DNA from: Membranipora membranacea | Taxonomy: Eukaryota > Bryozoa > Gymnolaemata > Cheilostomatida > Membraniporidae | DNA length: 64,000 bases | NCBI GenBank assembly: GCA_914767715.1 | Contig: OU612073.1 | Coordinates: forward strand, 558,001-622,000 | Direction: 5' to 3' | Shown: positions 34,510-47,936 of the stretch, in pieces | Position numbering within the stretch: the first letter of the stretch is position 1 | Layout of the letters: every line of letters starts with the position of its first letter | Translations under genes and position numbers: made by a program | The notes under the pieces: model-generated | The model's input: the letters and a program-made list of their open reading frames with translations, nothing else | Told to the model about the DNA's origin: nothing | Database searches by the model: none

Positions 34510-37500
34510 GAGTGACCGTTCGATGAGGTTGAGGGAAGTTATGAAATGCAGAGACAAAGTAACCCACAAATAATAATTGAAGCTGCTGAAAACTGCTTCC
34601 CCGGACATTGACAGAAATATAATATAATATATAATACAATACAAAAAATATATTACTACATAAACTACGGCAATGGTTAAGCATTTGTTTCATGATAATC
34701 TCAAGAAGTTTTATAATAAATTAAGTCTTAACAACGTCGCCAACCCCTATTATATGATCACATATTGTGTTACAGAATCAACTATCTAAAAGATTTCCAT
34801 CACCTGATAATTTCTATTTTCAAAACTCCTGGTAACAGCTATCTTGGTAACTCAGGTTATCCCCCTGATAACAGTGTACTAGCAGATAAATAAGTCATCA
34901 CTAACCGAGTTGAAGCTCGGCAGAGGCTTTGGAGGAGTTATCACTCTTCTCCCTTTTCACTCTTGGTTATTACTAACATGAGCCAACGTAATTATGATCA
35001 ACCATGTACACTGTTATCATTCCATGGTAGTTTTAAGATAGCAGTAGTACTACTCCGCTCTTATATAAAAAGTCACCATCAAGTTGTTCATATAGGTTTG
35101 ACTTTAGACCACATTTGTGTTATCACAAAGTTCCGGGTAGGCCTATAGCACAAAATCCCGGGTAGCTGTTCTACCTGTTGTTATGAGGTAAAACAGCTTT
35201 GGTAAGTGTACATTATTTGTATAGACCATAGAGTTATCCCCCTAACTCTATGGTATAGACTGATATTAGGTACTGGAAGACTCTCAGCTCTACGTGATTT
35301 ATCTGTGTAATATATGTTAGCATATCTGCATGGAGTCTTATATTTTATACTGTGCTGCAAATCAGCTTTAACTATTCCCCAATACTCTTATACCCTGAAA
35401 AATTCATTTTATACCTTTCACTGAAGGACAGTTATACAGTATAACATACATCTTGGTACTTGTCTACTCTTACAAGATGAGAAGATAACTATAAATAACT
35501 TGTAAAGTTCTGACCTGTTTTATTTATCTGGACTGATTTTGGTCTGAATATCTTTATATTATTGTTATACTTATACACATAGACATCAGACTATCTACGC
35601 CTATAATTATAAATGTATCTATCAATGGGACCGCTTCTTTGATAGGAAAAAAAAGAATGCTGTTATACCCTGTTGTTAAAATGAAGCAGTGGTAAAATCA
35701 GCAGTTGCTGTGGATCAAGTTATGTAAATAACAATTAAGATGATCACGATGAGTTGATAATAAATAACATACCCGAGAAACAGGCATTTTCTCTCCTGAT
35801 GGAAGGAAGGGGGAGGGGGGTTGTAGGAAGTAGAAGGATACTGGGCTATCTTGTTGTATTTCTGTAGAAGTTTGCCAAAGTGTTTGGAGGTGAATTCAGC
35901 TCCATGATCTGACAGTATTTATATTTCTGTGCCCAGATGGGTGGTACATCATGATAAAATTGTCTATCCTTTTATTATTGCTGTTGAACAAAGACTGGCA
36001 ATCCTGATTGAGTTGTGATCTGTTAGGTCCAGGTCCAACTTCCGTTGTTGGCAGTCATTCCTTGTTATCTACTGGCAAGCCATTCATCCTAGCCAGGCTC
36101 AGATCCTTGCGTAATGGGAGAACGCAGGGAACTGAAAACCTTCCACAGTTACAGCCCCTGCTCAGCTCTGCAGGATTTACCTGCTGCTTATAAATCTGAT
36201 TGCCTTTACCTTTACCTTTACTACAATTTAGATCGGGATTTTAAAACTAGAATCATGTGAGAACAACCATCATCAACCTCATATTTGGTACGCTTAGCGC
36301 TAGCCGTACTACACATGCGAAGGTGGAACTGCTAGCCACTAACATTAAGGTTGGCAATCAACTATATACCATGCGGCATCCACCACACTTTCCTATAAAA
36401 CAGAGTAATAAAATATATCTTTCCACACACAACAACTGCATTGAAAAGTGAGAAAGTGAATTCGTCATTAAAACAAAATGATTTATCGATTAATGCGCAT
36501 TCAGATCATTCGGTGGCAGAGTATGTTCTGGTTTCGCTGTGTCATATTTTAAGACTTTGCTGTAATTAATAATTGACAAAACAACTTGATCAAATCCACT
36601 TTTGAGAAATTACCCGGTCGATTTTTATGATTTGTTTTACAATCTTTGTTCTTTATTTCTCTTTTTTTTGGGGCAACAAAATTGGACAATTATTTTTGTT
36701 TTTCTATCATTTGACTTTGTGACTTTTGGATGAAATCATTAATATAGATATATTTTCTTCACTCATCCTTAACTCTAAACTTGGCCGTCTACCTACATTC
36801 GAGACAAACCATCACAGGCGAATCTCTGACAAACTGATATGAAATAACGCTCACTTTATCGAGACGAGTCAGATAACCGAAGTGCTAACTGTTGACTCAT
36901 TAAGTTGTTTTTCATGTTGGATACTTAGTAAGGACTCTGATAGGAGATGGCTTTATCAGTCTTACCTGAGAGAATACAAACTTCACTATTTAATCACCGC
37001 CGAGCCAACCCTCTATGTTTACAAACAACAATAGCCACCAGGCTGAAGTAATTAGCAAACATGTGATCCTGTGTTTTTCATTGCTGTACACCAGCCAGCC
37101 AATAATTTTGATGTCCTTGTGCAAGTGTGATGACCAAATTTTTTGAAATAAATACCAAATCAGGGAGAATTCTCCCTGAGTCCCTGACCAAATAAAGTTG
37201 TCCCTGCTCCCTGGTATTATGTTCCTAAAATGTGAAGTTGTCTTCACTATGTCAATTAAACAAACTTGAGTGATAACTATCAAGCAATCCCCATATTGTT
37301 TCCTTTTTTCGTAGTGAAACTGCATCCAGCTTCCTGATAACAAACTTGCAGTGAGCTGAATTTCGCATTCTCCAAAAGAATTAGCCATTTTAATACAGTA
37401 TTTATAATATGAACCTTGAATTCTAGCCAATGTGTTGGCTACAAAAGAATACTTCTGCAGAATCTCATACATAATATACACATAACTGTAGGAAACTGTA

Positions 37501-38029
37501 GGATCTTCACTAGTAAATGAAGGTGAGCTTCTCTTCATTTTTTTTGACCTTATTTATTATAACAAACAGGGAAACTTTACTTTAACTTTTCTTTCTTTGG
37601 AACTGACCATAGGACTATTGCATTTCCTGACTTTGGGCTTTGCGTGGGTGGTTGGTTTATTGGGCTGTGAAGGATGGAAGCTCTCTCTGTTTCTTAAACT
37701 CTGATCAATTTTTGTCAAAAAAAATCTTTCAACAGCCTCCTACCTAAGGCTAAGTCCTTTTTTTTCACAATCCTCATACTACACACAGTAATGGTAGTAG
37801 AGAAGAGAAGATTATTCCAAATGCGTGTGGAATAGACTCTTAAGTTGTTTTGTCTTCTCCACCAGGGAGTCTCCACTATTAGTAACTGTTTGTCGTACGA
37901 AAATTGTGTTCACCTGCAAGTGTGCGGGTTAAAAACTCCGGCCTCTCCAGCTGTGATTTGAAGGAACCTATTTAGACATTGTCCGTCGATCAGTCCAGTT
38001 CAAAACCGTAAATTAATTTGAACAGCTAT
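34510..38029. other. Intergenic, unit B, no gene seen
   Basis: Counterpart of A 881-5985 with many indels. Holds a decayed integrase relic (about 35865-36110, minus), a single copy of the tandem-repeat unit (36128-36182), and a hairpin at 35225-35253 (CCATAGAGTTA and TAACTCTATGG). Confidence 0.5.
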
Positions 38030-38335
38030 GTACAGACTAGGGGATCAACAGTGGACAGGTTGAAGGTAGTATATTCCAGTTCTTATCAGTTCCAAAGAAG
38101 AAGGATCGACGGCACACATGCGTTGAAAGAGCTTCAGAAGTTTGAGATGTTCTCTGAGTCCAGTGGTGTATGTTTTCTTGTTGTTCCGTCTTATTCCGCA
38201 GATAGGGCGCGTAGGCCTCCTTTGCACGGCTTCAAGTCTGGTGGCCAGACTATCACTCACAAGAGTCGCATGCTGCCGAAGCGTATTTGGGCAGTTAAAA
38301 GATATTTTGACAAATGTATCAGAGTATGCCAAACA
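38030..38335 (-). mobile_element. LINE relic, C-terminal reverse transcriptase region
   Basis: Minus-strand frame with LATRLEAVQRRPTRPICGI, then TYTTGLREHLKLLKLFQRMC. This L-E-x-V-Q-R-R-x-T-R followed by L-x-x-L-x-L-x-L-x-x-R is the usual C-terminal end of non-LTR reverse transcriptases. It is longer and better preserved than the A copy at 5990-6175. Confidence 0.75.
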
Positions 38336-39355
38336 GAGAGAGCTTCCATCTTTCTCCTAGAGACTCTGAAACACAAATATGTAATATTGAATATACAACA
38401 GGAGGGTACCGTAGCCTGGACATGTTGCTGGGTGGTTGGGGGTCATGGTAAGTTAATTAAACAATAAGTGTGATTGTATAATGACCTGCGAGGTCAGTGC
38501 AGGTCTGATTCATAGTTCTAATTATTGTATGTTATAACATTTATTGTAGCCTTGACTGGAATGGGACCAACTTGACGGCACGCATATATATCAGGACTAA
38601 GCTCCCATCAGACTTTAAACTGGTAATTCAGTGTAGGACTCGGACTCATTGTGATCAGGGAGAATACTCCCTGGTGGTGTGATTCAGACTGGTGCTCATA
38701 CAACCTTCTCCTGGCCTCCACCAATATAATATGAGAAACATGTCTGATTAACAAAGGTAAGAGTGACATATAAGTACTACTTTGGACTGTTCCCTGTATT
38801 GTTAAGATAATTGTTTGATATGATTCGGCAAACCGGCAATAACCGAAGTTTTGGAGTTTAGGATAACCGATGTCAGATTCCAATCAACACGATACCGTCA
38901 GTAGAACAGGCTCACCTGAAATCATGGTTACCAGTAACTAATTTAGACAAGAAATATCCACATCAGGATGAAGCTATCAGTGGAGTGTCAAGTCTTCTCC
39001 TCTAACTTCCAGCCTTTAGATGAATCTACAAGTAACATCATCCTCACATCAGTAATATAGCCGTCTTGACCAGGAGACTCGTTGTCCACTATACAGCCTA
39101 CGAAGAATCCATTTACCATTCCCGCCTTCTTGTTTTTGTCTGTTTCTTTGTTGTAGCATTCAAAATTTTGTGGGTTCATTTAGTTACTTTTTAGTTTGAG
39201 AGTTGATAATATGGTAGATTAGCTATGGATATGGTAATATTGTAGCTACAAAAGTATGATATAGTTCCTCAGTATGAAATATTAGTATCCTGTTCCATCT
39301 GGTCTCCGCTGTTTGTTTGACTGCTTTCTGGCTGAGTCGTGTTATCAAGGAGTAA
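38336..39355. other. B-only insertion with an unrecognised small ORF
   Basis: Absent from unit A. A minus-strand frame 38988-39179 (63 codons) contains AGMVNGFFVGCIVDNESPGQ and DGYITDVRMMLLVDSSKGW, which looks protein-like, but I recognise no family and see no splice partners. It may be an exon carried by a mobile element or chance. Confidence 0.35.
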
Positions 39356-39796
39356 CTCCTTTGTGTTATTATACCTTGGTACTCAACTACGAGTAAAATG
39401 GGAGTTGCCTTCTCTTCATGTAAGACTGGGCAACTCCAGAGCAAAAAATGATGACTGTTTGTATTTTGCTATTTTTTCAATACAACAACACACACAAACT
39501 TTATAGTGTTTTGATAGATATAATATAGTCTTTTTGTAAAGTATTGCAACATACCATGTCAAGACACAATCGTGATCTGAATAGCACCACCAATAACATT
39601 TATTGGTATACTTTCTACTCACAGGAGCCAATTTACATGGTTGAATAATTTATTATTCAGATTCAGACATTGTGTAGTTAAGTTATACATACTGATACAC
39701 TGTCATCTCTTCTACATAGACTCATTCCCTTACTGATTGGTGCTGACACGACACTATGTCATCTACCATTAATGTGAAGAATTCAGCAAGGGGGTC

Positions 39797-40026
39797 TTTC
39801 AATTAGAAATTGCTATGCTTCACTAAAGCAAGTTATCCAGCACATTGCTCAAAATCATCACTCTCTCAGTCTTTCAATTAGACAAATTGTTTCCAAGATC
39901 GCTCACTCAGAGTGTATATAGTTTCTTCATTGACTGAGTGATTTGAAAGCGAGAGCCTAGCCAGTGTCTCTCATTCACTGAGTGAGCGATCAGATCGCGA
40001 TTTTGGCTGTTTCTAATTGAAAGACC
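39797..40026. mobile_element. MITE, unit B copy
   Basis: Counterpart of 6729-6967: left end GTCTTTCAATTAGAAAT, right end TTTCTAATTGAAAGAC. Slightly shorter than the A copy. Confidence 0.7.
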
Positions 40027-40166
40027 AGACAGATCAGACAGATCACATTCTCTTCAAAAATTAATATAACTTGAATTTTTAGGACAGTAAGAATACGATT
40101 CAGAATAAGCATCCCTCAGTCAGCTCAAAGAATCCTTTTTTGTAAGTTGGAGATCCTGCAGGGAGT

Positions 40167-40227
40167 ATGAGTCTCACACAGTATAGAGAAAGACTGAAGC
40201 TAGCCACGGAAGAGACTATGTCAGAAG
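40167..40227 (+). CDS. ROCO gene B, putative first exon with ATG
   Basis: Reads MSLTQYRERLKLATEETMSE and ends GAAG/GTAAGG (phase 1), compatible with the N-cap exon at 41768. The ATG aligns with ACG in unit A. Directly upstream, GATCCTGCAG could alternatively be a splice acceptor, so the ATG may not be the true initiator. Confidence 0.5.
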
Positions 40228-40454
40228 GTAAGGGTTATATAATAGGAGTACGATACTTAACATAACCAGTTTATAATCGTGATGCATTATGAGACAAACT
40301 TTATACTGGTGTAGCATGGTAGTGATTATAGCCAGATCCCCTGTTTCACCGCTCCTTATACGCCATAAAACAAACACCGAAGATCTTCGCGTTATCCAAT
40401 GAGGTACTATTTTATTGCGCAGAAAATCAACAATAAGGTTCTTCTTCTATGGCA

Positions 40455-41200
40455 CCAAATATGAACAAATATTTACTAGGACGGCAGCATTGTCGAATAG
40501 AGTGTCAGATTCTGACATGGGGTCAGAAATTATTGACCTTCTGAATGTGAAACTCAACCAACTTTCATTTGAGGAATTTCCCACATATTATCAAAGAGGG
40601 AAGGCAGAAAAACTGTTTTTTTTTATTCCTCACCTATACTCACCTATCTCTGCTCTATCCTGTTCGAGTAGCGGGTGCCTGCTTGAGGCCTAGCTCTATC
40701 AAACTTCTCCATCTAATCCTGTCCTGAGCATCCTCTTCATTGAGGGAACATCATTGGAGATCCTTCTTGATCGTATCCTTCCATCTATGCTCTGGGCATC
40801 CCCGATTTCTCCTTCTATCCACTCACTTCTCATGTACTCTTCTGAGGTCATCATATTCCTCTCTTCTGCACACATGCAAACACTGCAACCTTCTTCTTCT
40901 CCTCAGGTCAAACACACTCATGACATTTGCTTCTTGCCTTATACTTTCGTTGGTTTTGTGCTTCTCAAGACTAATTCCAAGACAGTATCGCAACATTCTC
41001 ATCTCACATACACTGAATCTTTCAGCAAGATAATCTGTCAATGGCCATCTTTCAGATGAAAAAACATTACCTAGGCAGTAGGGCAGCTGCATTGTCGAAA
41101 ATGTCTGAAGTCTGAATCTGACTAGCTGCTGAATGTGAAAAGCTCAAAAAAAATTTATTTTAGGAACTTCTTTGATATTATCAAAGAGGGAAGGCAAAAC
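40455..41200. repeat. 150-bp direct repeat flanking LINE, unit B
   Basis: Copies at about 40455-40608 and 41050-41200, as in unit A, with the LINE fragment between. Confidence 0.6.
40615..41075 (-). mobile_element. 5'-truncated LINE, unit B copy
   Basis: Same LINE 3' fragment as at 7556-8005: LTDYLAERFSVCEMRMLRY, LGISLEKHKTNESIRQEANV and VCRREEYDDLRRVHE on the minus strand, with small deletions (for example in the RLQWFGH segment) that break the frame, and a poly-T tail at about 40615-40624. Confidence 0.8.
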
Positions 41201-41324
41201 ATGCGTTAATTAATTCATGTTCACAAACCCACTCCTTACATCAAAATTGCTCATTTCAGCAAGTCAATGAGCCATCAAAGGCTGTAACCTGTCAACACAT
41301 GATTTGATTTGTCACTGACATATA

Positions 41325-41612
41325 TTATATAGATGAGGGGAACATATCTGACCCTGAACAAGAGTTTGGTTATTCATGTATGGATGCTGGACCGCATTTC
41401 TCATCTTTGATTGGTCTACAAGTCCAGCATCTATTATAGTTGTGCTCTTGTAAAATTTTGCCTGAGTTTTAAGGTTGTTACTGGGACATCAATCAATGCA
41501 TAACGTAAAAGCTGCCAGATTCTGACCCAAAGTTATATGCTGATGGCATATCTCCACAAATAACCATGTTAGGCCTATGTATTTTACCACCGATCCATAA
41601 ATTCATATCGAT
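41325..41612. repeat. Dispersed intronic repeat, copy in ROCO gene B
   Basis: Counterpart of 8250-8560, with a small deletion near 41515 relative to A. Confidence 0.65.
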
Positions 41613-41767
41613 GGTGTTGATGATTCGAACACCTTCAAGGTGATTTGGTGTGTTATAAAATAGCGCAAAAAGTGATTTGCATCAACTCTGCTATATCAAC
41701 GTATGAAGGGCTCATCTGCATATATCATAGCATATAATCAGATGTTATTGTTACATATATTATATAG

Positions 41768-42026
41768 ATAAGTACAGGGTATGGTTCAGACATACCGGGG
41801 AAGAGGTGATAGAGAAGATACCTTACATCGATCCCGTTATGTACAGAGAGATGACAGTGAGTGATATCGAGTTATCTAAGGGAGATAACTCTATCACTCA
41901 TCTCTGTATCTACTCCCCACAGTGTATCCCTGACTGGATATCCAATGTAGCCCCTGATCTCATACAGCTGAGACTGAGGGATATTGATGAGGAGTCACTG
42001 AGAGAGGATCGAGTACATTGGGAGAG
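41768..42026 (+). CDS. ROCO gene B, LRR N-terminal cap exon
   Basis: Acceptor TATATAG, donor AG/GTAAGT, phase 1 to 2. Two codons longer than the A exon: the variable part reads IPYIDPVMYREM where A has IADFPDCREM, and QLRLRDIDEESLRED where A has QLRLDFIDEESLGED. The rest, including KGDNSIT and CIPDWISNVAPDL, is conserved. Confidence 0.75.
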
Positions 42027-42294
42027 GTAAGTTATCTTATTGGTACCCTAATTATTTTATACTGTAAATGTGAACTCTTTTAAACATATAGTATGACACA
42101 CCTGACCTAGTCTTTCAGTACCTTCAGGATGGTGGTTCAATTGAAGTATATCGAAAATTAAGTCAAATTCTACAATGTAGAATAAGCTTGTCGGGAATGA
42201 CAGTATCTGTGTGTAGTCTTGTTATCTGACACACTTATGATGATATTATGAGGAACAGACAGTGGGCGTGATATTGTAAAGCAAGTCATCTAGC

Positions 42295-45200
42295 AGGGCT
42301 GTATCCATGGGTTTAGAAATTGTAGGTCCAGGCGGGGTGGGTGCTGTGAGCCTTCCCGCCAGGGGGCATAGGGGGCCTCGCTCAGAAAATTTTCAAAAAT
42401 CAGAGGCAGTTTTAAGGCATTCCAGCCCTTTTGGAGCGCAAAATTGACAAAATAAAGTATATTGTCCTAGACAAGATTTTAGAGTAATAACAATCGTTTT
42501 TTGTGAGAAATTTTTCGTTGACATTCTGATTTTATTGACCACCACAGATAAGGCTTCTGGGATGAGATGCCATGAACTAGTCAACATTGACATTAGACAA
42601 TCTCATGGGGAATGGACGAGATAACTGATGAGTCCCCTCAAAATATCCGCACATTAGAAATAAGAAAAAGAAAGAAAAGAAAAAAGTTAATAAAATGCGT
42701 TAAAGAGTTAATAAATGCGGAGACACAACTCCAAATTACTAAAATATTCACTGTCAAATTGGAACTATAATGGATGCGCTCACTATTCAATATTTGTTTT
42801 AAACTTTAAGTGATAGTTTCACAATGTATGATGGTAATTGGTCGTAATACTGCATATATTTACGATGCTGTAGATTGAATGCTATCATCTTAAAAATGAA
42901 TGTCTTATACTTATAATGAATCAGCTGATCTTGTGGTTGGGGACATCCCTCTTTTGTTTACTGTTTACAAACAGCTACTACATAGTGATTTGTGGTTGCA
43001 TAATGAATGCTATAAATCATCCTTTGATGTATGCGGTAGTAGAGCTATTGACAGTGATCAGGGTGCACAATACACTGTTGCATTCAATAACTTTATCATG
43101 CATGCTCAGATTTTTTTGAAAGTTCTCATGATGAGGTATAACTTACTTGCAGGGCTGGACCCTTACCGTACCCCAAATTTAGCACAGGCTACATGATAAA
43201 CCATGATAAATTTGTGTTCGACAAGAGGAGATAACTCTTATTTAAAACAGGGCACAGAAAAGTGTCAGATGTCGTGTAATACACGACATCTGACACTCAT
43301 CTACAGCAGTATTATTCAAGTATTTCAGGTTGGTTAACAATGAAGAGAAATAAACTAGTTTTCTATCATCACCCGACCAAAATACATACAGAGGAAAGCA
43401 CAAAATGTTAGGTAACCTAAAGTCAGGGGGGTATCCTTCAACTTTTGGTTGGTAGGGCCAAGCGGCCACACAACCCAGCTGGGGGGTTTGGGGGGCGCTG
43501 TAAGCCCCCCAACGGGGTCAGGGGCGGAGCCCCGGAAGCCAGAGCTTTTAAGGCGAAATTATCGCACAAGAACACTATTATTTGCATTACAAGGCCATCT
43601 TCTGGTTTGGGTTTATGTTTGAGTTTTATTGTAACTGTCTATACCAATTATTCTTTATATTATGCCAACAAAAATATTGATATATCCATAACTATCGAAA
43701 CGACCAAGCCTTACTTATACACCGCAATGGAACTTTCTCTACTTGGATGACACTGAACAAAATCTCTGATGACAGATTGAATGTCCAGTGTATCCGTTTT
43801 GTTCTTGTGAACATGTAGCAGTAATATATGTTTTATTCTATCCTGCATCATTGATGTACGCCCAGCTGTCTTGAGCCTACTGAGAGCAAAGAATGAGCGC
43901 TCACTAGACGCATTTGTGGCGGGTAACACTACAATCAGTTTCAAAATTTTGAATATGATAGGATATAATGACTTGTTTATTATTAGGTTATTTTTATAAG
44001 ACGCTATCACAGTTGTGATATCGTCTTTCACAATGTCATGGTCCTTCTTATAAACCCTCAATTCGGCCTCAAGATCAAAGCTATCAAAGCCATAAGCATC
44101 ACATATTGTGGATGTGGGTGTGGCAGGATTTGCACCAGAGCAAAGGAGCAACTCGATCTGCAAGAGCAATTCGATGCCCTTCTGCTCGAACCTGGCTTTG
44201 ATGCCGTTTATGGCCTGGTCAAAAACCTCCATATAAAGCTGGTGACTTTTCTCTTTTATGGATAACATCACACCAGTCCCATTACAGTCGTCTAACCGGA
44301 CAGGTGTCCTTCTCACTCGGCCTTCCTTTGGCGGATCAACATCTGACAAATATACACAGACCACAGCTTTTATCGTGAGGTTGATGAAACAATGCCATAT
44401 AGCATTAGCTTGGTAGCAATTTATTGATTACGCCACATGAAGTTGAACAATGACACCAAATTCTGGCTATCCTTACAACTACTCTCCTAAGCATTGACAT
44501 GTCTATCAATTTGTGCTATTAGCTGAATCCCATGAGGCAGCATGGATAGTTACATCCTTGATGCCTGGGCACTTCTGCTCAGTTGGACAGGGAGGGTAAC
44601 TTTCCACTTACATTTGAATCTATTGTCCAATGGATCTGCCAACAGTAAACTCTCAACCTCACTTTGGTTGGTTAGTCTAGAGAAGATGTGGAAAATGAAC
44701 TCAGTCTCAGTGTGGGCATAATTTGGTAGGAATAGGAAGGAACTGCCAGTTTAGTCATGAAAATTTTTGCTTTGCATGTACCAGCTCACCTGTAGATGAA
44801 TGCTTGAAGCTTTTTCCTTGCAGAACTTGCAGAAGTTGCTTTAAATAAGCTGGATGTATCCTCCATTCTTGCAACAACTTTATAAGAATGCCTTTATATG
44901 ACCTTAACCTGACCATGAGCTCTTTACATAACAATGTTGATAATAGACCGATGAAATTCATTAGCTATCATTGAGGGCTTTGGGAAATCCAAAGTTAGCC
45001 CTAAATACCTAGCAGTTGGATAAATAAACTGGGTGATGGGTTGATGGGGATTGATGGGGGTTGATGGGGATGGGTGATGGGTTGTACTTCACTCTAAGCA
45101 AATGATCATGTCTGATCAGTGAGAGGAAATAAGCTAATGTTATTGTCATGTTGTCATTAAACTGAGTGATTATGAAAAATTGTGTAAGGGGGTCGTATGT

Positions 45201-45296
45201 TATATTGGCTTATTATGCCATTTTTGACCTTTTCTCAACTTTGATAATTATCTATTATTGGTAGGGCCAGGCCCTAGCAGCCGTGCCGTAGGATAC
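42295..45296 (-). mobile_element. hAT transposon, unit B copy with both ends
   Basis: Begins CAGGGCTGTATCC near 42296 and ends GGATACGGCCCTG at 45284-45296, which are inverted relatives. It contains the transposase fragment 43711-44364 and the same GC-rich block and 18-bp palindrome as unit A. No matching 8-bp target duplication was found at the flanks. A small tandem array of TGATGGG-type repeats lies at 45029-45085. Confidence 0.75.
43711..44364 (-). CDS. hAT transposase, C-terminal fragment, unit B
   Basis: Same 217-codon frame as 10645-11298, with only a couple of amino-acid differences (LCVYL/VCVYL at the start, KKDDD/KKDHD in the middle). hAT dimerisation signature TNASSERSFFALSRLK intact; N-terminal domains missing. 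Confidence 0.85.
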   Translation of the reverse strand: MVCVYLSDVDPPKEGRVRRTPVRLDDCNGTGVMLSIKEKSHQLYMEVFDQAINGIKARFEQKGIELLLQIELLLCSGANPATPTSTICDAYGFDSFDLEAELRVYKKDHDIVKDDITTVIASYKNNLIINKSLYPIIFKILKLIVVLPATNASSERSFFALSRLKTAGRTSMMQDRIKHILLLHVHKNKTDTLDIQSVIRDFVQCHPSRESSIAVYK

Positions 45297-45397
45297 GGCC
45301 CTGCCTAAAGTACCGATATATTTTCATGTTTTTATCTCGTGCTCAGGGTTCCCTACCTATAATTATACATTGTGTATAACGTGATGTTATATTGTAG

Positions 45398-45538
45398 ATT
45401 ATCACAGTTAGATCAGCTTCAGGTGCTAGATATAAGTCGTAACCCTGCACTAGGAGCTGTACCAGAGGTAGTGTATAATCTGACACAACTTACTAAGCTG
45501 GATATGAGTTATTGTGGGATCACAGAGATAAGTGACAG
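45398..45538 (+). CDS. LRR cassette exon B1
   Basis: 141 nt, phase 2-2, two LRRs. Variable residues SRNPA in the first strand; second strand has TKLDMSYCGI, the only cassette with K-L-D instead of E-L-R. Confidence 0.86.
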
Positions 45539-46237
45539 GTATGTTAGAGTATCTTATGCAGTCAGATAGTATACTTATATATCATCATGGTTGTTTGTTC
45601 TGCTTATTAGTGCTGAATCCAAACAGTGATCGAGGCAATAACACATGTAATGTTAAACAAAGTATTTTTTTTTGTATAAGCTGACCATGGGCTATACTTA
45701 CTCAGTTACATGGCTACAATTGTGAGATGTGATTTTAGAGTAACCTGAGAATATGGTTATGATATAAGACTATTATGCCCCGAGGGCATCATGGTCTGGT
45801 GAAATTACATTTCTCTATGAGACCAGATCTACATATACCATAAAATACCACATAATGTCCCAAACTATCAGAGTTGTTTTTGTTATCATGCGGCATATAA
45901 GATGATAACCTGTATGTGGAGGGAATTGCACCTTAGACTGACATGGTAAAATGTAAACTTTTATTATTATATCAAGTAACTAAATAATTGTGCTAGCTGG
46001 TAGTTTAAAAAAATTAAGCAAAGTTTGAACCTAGCAGTGTTATTTTAGTATTCAGGTTGGCAAACTACGGACAGAACAACAAAATAAAATATTTATTATT
46101 ACTCCCCCCTGATCCCTTCAGAGATAAAGTCAAATATTAAAGGAAACAAAAAGTACCTGATATTTTCATGTTTTTATCTCACTCTCAGTATTCCTCACCT
46201 ATATATACATTGTGTATGACGTGATGTTATATTGTAG

Positions 46238-46378
46238 ATTATCACAGTTAGATCAGCTTCAGGCGCTGGATATAGGTAATAACCCATTACTGGGAGCTGT
46301 ACCGGAGGTAGTGTATAATCTGACACAACTTACTGAGCTGAGACTGGAGAGGTGTGGGATCACAGAGATAAGTGACAG
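46238..46378 (+). CDS. LRR cassette exon B2
   Basis: 141 nt, phase 2-2. Variable residues GNNPL and RLER; framework LQALDI instead of LQVLDI. Confidence 0.86.
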
Positions 46379-46982
46379 GTATGTCAGAGTATCTTATACA
46401 GTCAGATAGTACACTTATATATCATCACGATTGTTTGTTCTGCTTATTAGTGCTGAATCCAAACAGTGATCGAAGCAATAACACATGTAATGTTAAACCA
46501 AGTATTTTTCTTGTATAAGCCGACCATGGGCTATACTTACTCAGTTGCATGGCTATAATAGTGAGATGTGATTTGAGAATATCCAGAGCTACATTTACCA
46601 TAAAATACCACATAAAGTCCCAAATTATCAGACCAAATTTATTGCACAAAATATTTGGAGTTGTTTTTGTTATCATGCGGCATATAAGATGATAATCTGT
46701 ATATAGAAGAAAATGCACCGTAAACTGACATGGAAAAATGAGAACTTTTGGAATTACATCAAATACCTAAATGGTTAGGCTTGCTGGAAGTTGAGCAAAT
46801 AACAATCAAACCAAGCAGTATTAATTTAGTATTTCAGGTTGGTTAAAAATAAATGGGCTCCATTTAATGAAAAGCCCAGATTGACGGAAACAAAAGTACC
46901 TGATATTTTCATGTTTTTATCTCATACTCGGGATTCCTCACCTATAATTATACATTGTGTATAACGTGATGTTATATTGTAG

Positions 46983-47123
46983 ATTATCACAGTTAGATCA
47001 GCTCAAGGTGCTGGACATCGGTTATAACGGTGACCTAGGTGCTGTACCAGAGGGAGTGTATAATCTGACACAACTTACTGAGCTGAGAATGCCGATGTGT
47101 GGGATCACAGAGATAAGTGACAG
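46983..47123 (+). CDS. LRR cassette exon B3
   Basis: 141 nt, phase 2-2. Variable residues GYNGD and RMPM. Differs from B4 almost only in the codons for MPM versus LWD. Confidence 0.86.
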
Positions 47124-47795
47124 GTATGTGAGAGTATCTTATACAGTCAGATAGTATACTTATATATCATCATGGTTGTTTGTTCTGCTTATTAGTGCTG
47201 AATCCAAACAGTGATCGAAGCAATAACACATGTAATGTTAAACCAAGTATTTTTCTTGTATACGCCGACCATGGGCTATACTTACTCAGTTACATGGCTA
47301 TAATAGTGAGATGTGATTTGAGAATATGGTTATGATATTTGTCTATTATGCCCTGAGGGCGTTATGGTCCGGTAAAATTACATATCTTCATGTAACCAGA
47401 GCTACATTTACCATAAAATACCACATAAAGTCCCAAATTATCAGACCAAATTTATTGCACAAAATATTTGGAGTTGTTTTTGCTATCATGCGGCATATAA
47501 GATGATAATCTGTATATAGAAGAAAATGCACCGTAAACTGACATGGAAAAATGAGAACTTTTGGAATTACATCAAATACCTAAATGGTTAGGCTTGCTGG
47601 AAGTTGAGCAAATAACAATCAAACCAAGCAGTATTAATTTAGTATTTCAGGTTGGTTAAAAATAAATGGGCTCCATTTAATGAAAAGCCCAGATTGACGG
47701 AAACAAAAGTACCTGATATTTTCATGTTTTTATCTCATACTCGGGATTCCTCACCTATAATTATACATTGTGTATAACGTGATGTTATATTGTAG

Positions 47796-47936
47796 ATTAT
47801 CACAGTTAGATCAGCTCAAGGTGCTGGACATCGGTTATAACGGTGACCTAGGAGCTGTACCAGAGGGAGTGTATAATCTGACACAACTTACTGAGCTGAG
47901 ACTGTGGGACTGTGGGATCACAGAGATAAGTGACAG
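47796..47936 (+). CDS. LRR cassette exon B4
   Basis: 141 nt, phase 2-2. Variable residues GYNGD and RLWD. Six of nine bases differ from B3 in the block encoding MPM versus LWD, while the rest of the exon differs by one silent change. Confidence 0.86.

Noticed and set aside
38018-38467. Plus-strand frame of 149 codons
   Set aside because: It overlaps, in antisense, a clear LINE reverse transcriptase C-terminus and has no recognisable protein features.
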